A stretch of 62,765 nt of DNA from Actinomycetota bacterium. Its GTDB lineage: Bacteria; Actinomycetota; UBA4738; HRBIN12. Positions 56,497 through 62,765 of the stretch are shown here, in pieces; position 1 is the first letter of the stretch; each line of letters opens with the position of its first letter. The translations under genes and the position numbers were made by a program. The notes beneath the pieces were generated by a model. It made no database searches, was not told where the DNA came from, and was given only the letters and a program-made list of their open reading frames with translations. The stretch covers positions 105,120 through 167,884 of the forward strand of contig VAYU01000024.1 in NCBI GenBank assembly GCA_005884925.1. The letters run 5' to 3'.

Positions 56497-59400
56497 GTGC
56501 CTGTCTGTTCGACGTGCGGGACGGACAATCCCGAGCCGGCGAGGTTCTGCATGGCCTGCGGCGCGTCGCTCGAGCCGGCGCAGGCCGAGGAGCGACGGGT
56601 CGTCACCGTCCTGTTCGCCGATCTGGTGGGCTTCACGGAACGGTCGGATGAGGCCGATCCCGAGGACGTCCGCCGGACGCTGATCCCGTTCCACACGGCG
56701 GCGAAGGCCGCCATCGAACGGTTCGGCGGGACGCTCGACAAGTTCATCGGCGACGCCGCGATGGGCGTGTTCGGCGCACCGGTGGCGCATGAGGACGATC
56801 CCGAACGCGCCGTACGAGCGGCGCTGGACCTGCTGTCCACGGTCGCGGCGGGGTCCGTGCGGGTCGCCGTGAACACCGGCGACGCGGTCGTGACCGCCGG
56901 GCGCGGTCCGCAGGTGGGGGAGGCGGTCGCCGGCGACGTGGTGAACACGGCGAGCCGGGTGCAGGCGGTGGCTCCCTCCGGCGGTCTGGTGATCGGTGAG
57001 GAGACGTTGCGCGCGGTCCGCGATCGGTTCAAGGTGGAAACTCTGCCCGCCTTCGTCGCCAAGGGCAAAGCCGTGCCGGTGCGGGTCTGGCGCGTGCTCG
57101 GTGAGCGGGAGGAGCGGGAAGGCGGCCCCGAGCCGATGAGGCTCGTTGGCCGGATCGAAGAGCTCGCGCTCCTGCGCGAGCTCTTCGATCGGACTGTGTC
57201 CGAGCGGACGGGGGCGTCCGTGAGCGTGGTCGCTCCGCCGGGCGTCGGGAAGACCCGGCTGCTCCGGGAGCTGCACAGGTCGCTCGAGGGGGTGACCTGG
57301 CTCGCCGGTGCATGCGCGCCCTACGGGGAGGACGTGACCTTCCGAGCGCTCGCGGACCTGGTGCGGGCCGCGTCGGGGATCCGGCGCGGCGCGGACCTGC
57401 CTTCGGCGGGCGGACGGCTCCGCGCGCTCGTGGAGCGCGCGGAGCCGTCCGACACCGAGCGAGCCTGGTTGCTCGCCCGGTTGGAGCCGCTGCTCGGCCT
57501 CGGTACGGATGCGGGTGACGGGGACCCCGCCTCCATCCCCGCCGGGGAGACCGCCGCCGCGTGCGCCAGGATCCTGGCGCACGCGGCGGCGGGTGCCCCG
57601 GCCGTGATCGCGATCGAGGACATCCACTGGGCGGAGCCGGCACTCCTGGATGCGATCGGGCATCTGATAGAGGCGTTCTCCGGTGGTCCCATGCTCGTGA
57701 TCTGAACCGCCCGGCCGGACGTTCTCGATGTCCCGACGGGCAGCGAGATCCGGCTGTCGGAGCTCTCGCGGGAGGAGACGCGGGAGCTCGTGGGTGGGCT
57801 TGCGGTGGACACATCCGTCGGGGTGGGCGTCCGGGAGGCCGTGATCGAGCGTTCGGGTGGCAACCCGCTCTTCGCCCTCGAGCTCGTCCGCATGCTGGAG
57901 GAGGCGCCCGGCGGCGCCTCGACGGTGCCGACGTCCGTCCGCGCGGTGATCGGTGCTCGACTGGATGCGATCCCGCGCGCGCATCGGGCGATGCTGCAGG
58001 ACGCTGCCGTGATCGGCACCGCGTTCTGGCCCGGCGCGCTCGTCGCCCTCGCCGACGGCGAGGGCGATGAGCAGGCGATCCTCGATGCGCTCGCGGAGAG
58101 CGCGCGGCGAGGTTTCGTCTCCCCATCGGGTTCCTCGCTGGTTCCCGCCGAGACCGAGTATGGGCTTCGCGCATGCGCTGATCCGCGAGGTGGCGTACGA
58201 GCGGCTCCCGCGGCGGGTCCGCGCCGCCAGGCACCTGCGCGCCGGGCTGTGGCTGGAGGCGGCGGTCGGGTCGCTCGCGGGCGGCCCGGCCGACCTCCTG
58301 GCGAACCACTTCGCGAGCGCTGCCGAACTGGCGTTCGCGACCGATGAGACCGATGTCGAGTCCGCTGCTCGGGAGCCCGCGGTCCGGTGGCTCATCGCTG
58401 CGGGCGACCTGAGCGCCCGCGTCGACGAGGCGGGCGCCTTCGCGCTCTACGACCGGGCTCGGGCCCTGGCACCAGAGCGCTCCGAAGCCCTCGCGTACAC
58501 CCTGGCGCGGACCGGTGTGCTCGGCCGCTACGCCGGCATGTTGCCCGGTGTCGAGTCGCTGTCGCGGCTGCAGGCGTCTCTCGTGCTGGAGCGGATCGGC
58601 GGCGATCCCCGCAGGGTCGGGGACGCGCTCGTTCGGCTGGGCGTGCACCTTGGCGCGCTGGGCGAGGCCGCGAGTGCCCGGATCGCCTACGACGAGGCCG
58701 TAGCGCTCCTCGAGCCGCTCCCGCCCGGCGTTGAGCTGGCGAAGGCGCTCGCGTTCCGCGCGGAGGAGGAGATGTTCGCGGGACATCTGGAGGATTCGCT
58801 GGCGTGGGCGGAGCGCGGGCTGGAGCTCGGACGCGCGCTCGACTCTCCCGAGGTCATGATCGTGGCGCTGCACGTCCGCGGCGATGGACGGTGCTCCGGC
58901 CGCGACATCGGCGGCCTCGACGATCTGCGGGAGGCGCTGGAGATCGCCACGGCGCGCGGGAGCGCCTCCGACATCGTGATCTCCCGCACCTACGTCGCCG
59001 AATGGCTCTCGCTGATGAACGGTCCTGCGGCCGGCCTCGAGGTCTACGAGGAGGCCGTGACGTTCGCCGAGCACCGCGGCGCGTTCAACCAGGGGACGCA
59101 GGCGAAGGTTGCGTCGCTGAGCGCTCTGGTGGAGCTCGGACGCTGGGGCGACGCCCTGCGCCGGGTGGACGAGCTCCTGCGGCTCGGTCCCGAGCGGGTC
59201 GAGCCGCCGTTGCTCGTCGTGCTGCGGAGCACGCGCGCCGGGGTGCTGCTCGCCCGCGGCGACGGAGACGCGATCGACGATCCCGACGAGCTGATCGGCC
59301 CAGCCCGGCGCACCGGCGAGCAGCAGGTGCTCGCGCTCGCCTCGACGGTCGCGGCGAGGATCGCGATGGCGCGGGGCGACCGAGCGGCGGCGCGCTCGTA

Positions 59401-59818
59401 CGTCGCCGAGTTCGAGGAGGCGACGCGCGGTCTGGTCGCGACCTACCGGGCGACGAACGCGACGTCGGCCGTGCGGGTGTGCGTCGACCTCGGCGACCTC
59501 GAGCTGGCGCGCAGGATCGGGGAGCTCGAGGTCACGACGCCGCTCGAGCGGCTCTACGCGGATGCGACGCACGCGATGGTCTCCGAGATGAACGGTGACA
59601 CCGAGGAGGCGGCATCGCGCTACGCCGACGTGGAGGGGCGATGGCGGGCGTACGGGTGTGTGTTCGAGGCAGCGGCCGCGGCCCTCGGCCGCGGCCGCTG
59701 CCTGCGGGTGCTCGGCCGGGACGACGAGGCGGCGACGTCGTTCGCCGACGCGCGCGTGGGGTTCGACGAGCTGGGCGCGCGACCGTGGGTCGCCCGCACC
59801 GACGCGGCGTCGACCTGA
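56497..59818 (+). pseudogene. Class III cyclase/AAA/TPR regulator, broken by a nonsense codon and a frameshift
   Basis: Paralogue of the 24718 gene. Zinc ribbon CSTCGTDNPEPARFCMACG, cyclase domain (VVTVLFADLVGFTERSDEAD; KFIGDAAMGVFGAP), AAA domain (Walker A VAPPGVGKTRLL; IAIEDIHWAEPALLDAIGHL), then a TGA at 57703 in MLVI-stop-TARPDVL, where homologues have Cys (LVICTARP). The same frame continues 57706 to about 58160, then one extra G (TATGGG) moves the rest into another frame: GFAHALIREVAYERLPRRVR and TPRs to 59818. GTG start is six bases after TACACT. A 402-aa truncated cyclase could still be made. Confidence 0.85.
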
Positions 59819-59837
59819 AGCGAGATACTTCCCGCCC

Positions 59838-61439
59838 GTGGACATGGAGGAGGAGGGCCACCTCGAGGCGGCCGCGCGCCCTCCCGGCGTTTTCTCGGGC
59901 ACCAGCGGCAGGGACTACCGCGTCCTGGCGGCGGGGACCGCGCAGAACATCGTCGGGCTGGCGGTGTTCGTGGCCGGCACGTTCGCCGCGAACATCCTGA
60001 TCGCACGGGCGTTCGGTGGGGGCGGCCCCGGCGCTGTCGCGCTCGGGATCGTGACGATCGGCACGCAGTTCGCCTTCATCGTCGCGGCCGGGACGCGGTT
60101 CGGGATGGACATGGCCTCGGTCCGGTACGTGGCGATCGACATCGGGGCCGGGCATCCGGGACGGATCCGGCCTCTGGTGGGGCGGGCGATTGAGATCGCG
60201 GCGGCGATCTCGATCGGTGTAGGGATCGTCGTGTACCTGGTGGCCGGGCCGATCGGTCGGACGCTCGGGGACGCGCAGACCGCGGGAGCGACGGCGGCCG
60301 CGCTCCGCGCGGCCGCCGTCGCGATCCCGTTCGTCGCGCTCACCTACGTCTGGGTCGCCGGCAGCCGTGGCTTGAAGGTGATGCGCCACACGCTCTACGT
60401 GCAGTGGATGGCCCAGCCGCTCCTCTGGATCGTCCTGATGCTCGTCTTCTGGCAGATGCAGAAGACGGAGGCGATGGCGGTGTGGGCGTACGCGGGGTCG
60501 TGGTGCCTCTCGGCCGTGGCGGCGCGGTTCCTCTGGAGCTCGATCAGCGGCGAGCATACCCGCGAGGAGCTCGAGGCGGGGGCGGCGGGCGCGCTGGTGC
60601 GCTACGGCGCACCACGCGCGCCCGCCGCCCTCCTCTCGCAGGGCCTGTTCTGGATCGACTACTTCGTCGCGTCGCACTTCATCGGTGCCGGCTACGTCAC
60701 GGCCGAGGAGGTCGGGGTCTACTCGGCGTGCGTTCGAGTCGCGCTCGCGATGGTGCTCTTCCTGACGGCGGTCTCGTACGTGTTCTCGCCGTTCGTCGCG
60801 GACCTGCACGCCCGCGGGGAACGTGACCGGCTGGACGCGCTGTTCAAGGCGATCACTCGATGGACGGTCGCCGGCACGATCCCCTTGCTGCTGCTCATGC
60901 TGATCGTGCCGCAGGCGATCCTGCAGGTGTTCGGCGGGGGACGGTTCGCGAGCGGGAGCGATGCGCTGCGGATCCTCGTGATCGGGCAGGCGATCAACGT
61001 GAGCGTGGGGGCCGCGGGATTCGTCCTGATCATGGCCGGTCGGACAGGCTGGGACCTGATCGTCTACGCGGTGTCCGCGGCGCTCGACCTCGCGCTCGCG
61101 TGGCTGCTTGTTCCTCGGTTCGGGATCGAAGGTGCCGCGGCCGCGCAGGCGATCACGATCGCGGCGTCGAACTGGCTCCGGCTCGTATTGGTGCGGCGGT
61201 TCGTCGGGATCTTCCCGTGGGATCGCACCTATGTCCGGCTCGTCGTGCCGACCGCGGTGTGCGCGGTCGTGATGGTTGCGGTGCACGCGGTGGTCGGCGA
61301 CACGAAGTGGTACGTCCAGCTGGTGACGGTGGCGGTGGTCGGGACCGCCGCCTACGTGCCGGCGCTGCTGGCGTTCGGGTTGTCTCCCGGCGAGAAGGTG
61401 GCGCTGCGCAACGGTGTCGCGAAGCTCCGCGGACGCTGA
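59838..61439 (+). CDS. Polysaccharide/oligosaccharide flippase-like membrane protein (MOP/MATE fold)
   Basis: 533 aa, about 14 membrane helices, of the Wzx/PST-type flippase superfamily: LAAGTAQNIVGLAVFVAGTF, AFIVAAGTRFGMDMASVRYV, GLFWIDYFVASHFIGAG, GAAGFVLIMAGRTGWDLIVY, GIEGAAAAQAITIAASNWLR. It would move lipid-linked oligosaccharides or similar lipids across the membrane. Start GTG 59838 (or ATG 59844) fits a GATACT element eight bases ahead. No glycosyltransferase gene is adjacent, so the substrate is open. Confidence 0.85.
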   Translation: MDMEEEGHLEAAARPPGVFSGTSGRDYRVLAAGTAQNIVGLAVFVAGTFAANILIARAFGGGGPGAVALGIVTIGTQFAFIVAAGTRFGMDMASVRYVAIDIGAGHPGRIRPLVGRAIEIAAAISIGVGIVVYLVAGPIGRTLGDAQTAGATAAALRAAAVAIPFVALTYVWVAGSRGLKVMRHTLYVQWMAQPLLWIVLMLVFWQMQKTEAMAVWAYAGSWCLSAVAARFLWSSISGEHTREELEAGAAGALVRYGAPRAPAALLSQGLFWIDYFVASHFIGAGYVTAEEVGVYSACVRVALAMVLFLTAVSYVFSPFVADLHARGERDRLDALFKAITRWTVAGTIPLLLLMLIVPQAILQVFGGGRFASGSDALRILVIGQAINVSVGAAGFVLIMAGRTGWDLIVYAVSAALDLALAWLLVPRFGIEGAAAAQAITIAASNWLRLVLVRRFVGIFPWDRTYVRLVVPTAVCAVVMVAVHAVVGDTKWYVQLVTVAVVGTAAYVPALLAFGLSPGEKVALRNGVAKLRGR

Positions 61440-61440
61440 C

Positions 61441-62151
61441 TCACGAGGCGCCCGCCCAGGGCGGCGGCTCGCGGATCACGCGGAAGTTCGGGAGACCATC
61501 GAGGGGATCGGGGATCAGGAGCCCGATGAGCGCGAGGTCTTCGACCGTGACGAGGGCGGGCTCGATGTTCGCGACATCGGGCGACGCGAGCCCGATCACG
61601 ACGCGATACCCCACGGCGTGGGCGAGGCGGAGGATGCTCGGGATCGAAGGGGTGTGAGCGCCGGTCTCGACCCGGGTGATGGCGCCCTGGGAGGTGCCTG
61701 CCCGCTTCGCGAGGGTCCGTTGGGAGATGCCGGCGAGTTCTCGGAGGGTGAGGACGAGATACCCGACGCCGATCGCGTGTCCGTCTTTAGCCTGCCGGTG
61801 GACCGGAGGCCGGGATCGGAACGACAGCGGCGCTTGGGGCTGGTTCCGAACCCGATCTTGGGTTCGTGAGGGGAGCGGCCACCCGATGTCCCCGTCCGAC
61901 GTCGTTCCTGAGTTGTTTGACTCCCCTTCTGGGTTCTCCTCGCCGGGAGGAAGGTCGGAAGGGTGACCGGACGCACCCTCACGCCAGTCGGGCGGAACCG
62001 GTACGCCAGGCAGCCATTCGGTCCACGCCTCTCGCAGCCGCCGAACGTATTCCTCGCGTGACCTCAGATGTGATGTCGGTCTGCGACCCTCACCCCCCGG
62101 ATCCTCGATGAACTCAGGATCGGGTTCACGGTCACGATGCGCGTCGGCCAT
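61441..62151 (-). CDS. XRE-family helix-turn-helix regulator with long N-terminal extension
   Basis: 236 aa. The Cro/C1-type HTH is at about 127-185: LRELAGISQRTLAKRAGTSQ, GAITRVETGAHTPSIPSIL. The first 125 residues are low complexity, Pro/Asp/Arg-rich (e.g. GVPVPPDWREGASGHPSD) and probably disordered. The end (IGLLIPDPLDGLPNFRVIRE) is unassigned. GGAGGTGGG ten bases before ATG 62151 supports the long form, although the HTH alone could start later. Target unknown; the ends of antitoxin-type XRE proteins are similar, but no toxin gene is adjacent. Confidence 0.75.
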   Translation of the reverse strand: MADAHRDREPDPEFIEDPGGEGRRPTSHLRSREEYVRRLREAWTEWLPGVPVPPDWREGASGHPSDLPPGEENPEGESNNSGTTSDGDIGWPLPSRTQDRVRNQPQAPLSFRSRPPVHRQAKDGHAIGVGYLVLTLRELAGISQRTLAKRAGTSQGAITRVETGAHTPSIPSILRLAHAVGYRVVIGLASPDVANIEPALVTVEDLALIGLLIPDPLDGLPNFRVIREPPPWAGAS

Positions 62152-62198
62152 CAGTTGCCCACCTCCGAACTACCAGGAGGGGGAGCGATCAGCGAACG

Positions 62199-62639
62199 TT
62201 ACCGACCGCTGGCGACATCCTCCGGCGAGTCGGGCACCACGACCAACCGCAGAGGCCCGGTCCGCCTCGCCGCGCGGTCATCCGCCAGCCGGTCGACCAA
62301 GGTTTGGAGCTCGGCGACGCGCCAGGACAGCAACCGTATCCGGGTCGCGTCACTGGCGCTGCGCTCGGAGATCTCCCCCCAGCGCCCGTCGAGCTCCGCG
62401 GCCATCCGGCGCTCGAGCCGGCGTCCGCGGGCATACGCGACCGCGGTCACCATGGCGAGCGCAGCGGAGGCCGACACCCCACACAGGATCCAGATACCGA
62501 TGGAGGCTCCCGGCGCAGCCAAGACCGACCCGAACGCCACCAGCTCCCGCGCTCTCGTCGCCGCGCTCTCGATCACCAGCTCGATCACGAACGCCGAATA
62601 CGCGGTCGCGAGCACGATGAAGACGACGACGTCGAACAC
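62199..62639 (-). CDS. Small membrane protein with coiled-coil tail
   Basis: 146 aa: two membrane helices (about 5-25, VFIVLATAYSAFVIELVIES, and about 48-70, IGIWILCGVSASAALAMVTA) and a cytoplasmic helical tail (about 72-130, RRLERRMAAELDGRWGEISE) likely coiled coil. No family recognised. GTG start at 62639. Confidence 0.6.
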   Translation of the reverse strand: MFDVVVFIVLATAYSAFVIELVIESAATRARELVAFGSVLAAPGASIGIWILCGVSASAALAMVTAVAYARGRRLERRMAAELDGRWGEISERSASDATRIRLLSWRVAELQTLVDRLADDRAARRTGPLRLVVVPDSPEDVASGR

Positions 62640-62685
62640 GACCCGATGGTGCTCCCGGACGGGATCACGGTCAACCCCGCGGGAC

Positions 62686-62765
62686 CTACGACATCTGTGG
62701 GACCAGCCGGCGGAGCTGCGTGAGCGCGTCCTCGGGCGTCTCGGTGCGGACGATCGGGTCCCGTG
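62686..62765 (-). CDS. C-terminal fragment of an unidentified protein
   Basis: The last 26 codons of a gene running in from the right edge: RDPIVRTETPEDALTQLRRL then VPQMS and a stop at 62686. The codon use is normal for the window. Too short to classify. Confidence 0.45.
   Translation of the reverse strand, partial: RDPIVRTETPEDALTQLRRLVPQMS

Noticed and set aside
1-62765. CRISPR arrays, insertion sequences, integrases, att sites, rRNA
   Set aside because: I looked for repeated spacered units, transposase or recombinase motifs and rRNA-like stretches on both strands and saw none.

Overview
The window is high-GC (roughly two thirds G+C), densely coded chromosomal DNA, most likely from an uncultured, deep-branching actinomycete (Actinomycetota). 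This rests on Ni-type superoxide dismutase with its own protease, a PadR/inositol-3-phosphate synthase pair, PAC2 and GerW-family proteins, many winged-helix/ArsR/PadR regulators, and the frequent use of a TANNNT promoter element 6-8 bases ahead of the start codon with no Shine-Dalgarno (leaderless transcripts). I see no rRNA, tRNA, insertion sequence, phage gene or CRISPR array.

Layout. 1-1346: molybdate uptake (modAB, reverse strand) led by a helix-turn-helix/TOBE regulator. 1473-2871: ECF sigma factor and a membrane PASTA protein. 2868-6888: YchF-like GTPase, nickel SOD and its maturation protease (divergent, start codons overlapping), a matrixin-like protease, and a TusA/DsrE sulfur-trafficking pair preceded by a small ORF ending in cysteine codons. 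6881-12742: a frameshifted methyltransferase, MarR plus MFS exporter, and a PadR-ino1-MFS operon. 12844-18925: the most striking locus, a cobalamin riboswitch followed by two exported proteins that resemble the two domains of transcobalamin, then EcfT, a fused EcfAA', an S component, a His-rich peptide and a flavin-binding-type protein. 19018-24698: small conserved proteins, PAC2, remnants of a P450 and a transketolase, an SRPBCC-ArsR pair with operator repeats, and ClpP. 24718-29349: a giant cyclase/AAA/TPR regulator, a VOC protein and a broken receiver-kinase. 29336-35514: two OmpR-type two-component systems with a Rieske protein and a thioredoxin-like protein between them. 35562-41741: AlkZ-like glycosylase, Ser/Thr kinase, GerW and a GGDEF-EAL protein coupled to a cupredoxin lipoprotein. 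42321-48328: small redox and VOC enzymes, an aminotransferase, a second ArsR-SRPBCC pair, a Na/Pi-type transporter. 48514-51297: larBCE, the nickel-pincer cofactor pathway. 51349-62765: VOC proteins, an alkaline-phosphatase-superfamily enzyme, AlkA-like glycosylase, a secreted repeat lipoprotein, a second cyclase/AAA/TPR gene (broken), a polysaccharide flippase and an XRE regulator.

How the genes work together. Three metal/cofactor themes stand out: cobalamin capture and import under riboswitch control, nickel use (Ni-SOD and larBCE), and molybdate import. A fourth theme is sulfur relay under what looks like a cysteine-sensing leader peptide. Signal transduction is heavy: two complete two-component systems, one hybrid, one Ser/Thr kinase, one c-di-GMP enzyme and two nucleotide-cyclase/ATPase regulators.

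Caution. At least eight genes carry one-base frameshifts or a nonsense codon, many at G/C runs. Part of this may be assembly error rather than gene decay, so calls of 'pseudogene' here should be read as 'broken in this sequence'. The transketolase, P450 and aminopeptidase remnants also lack large segments, so those are real losses or misassemblies, not just indels.
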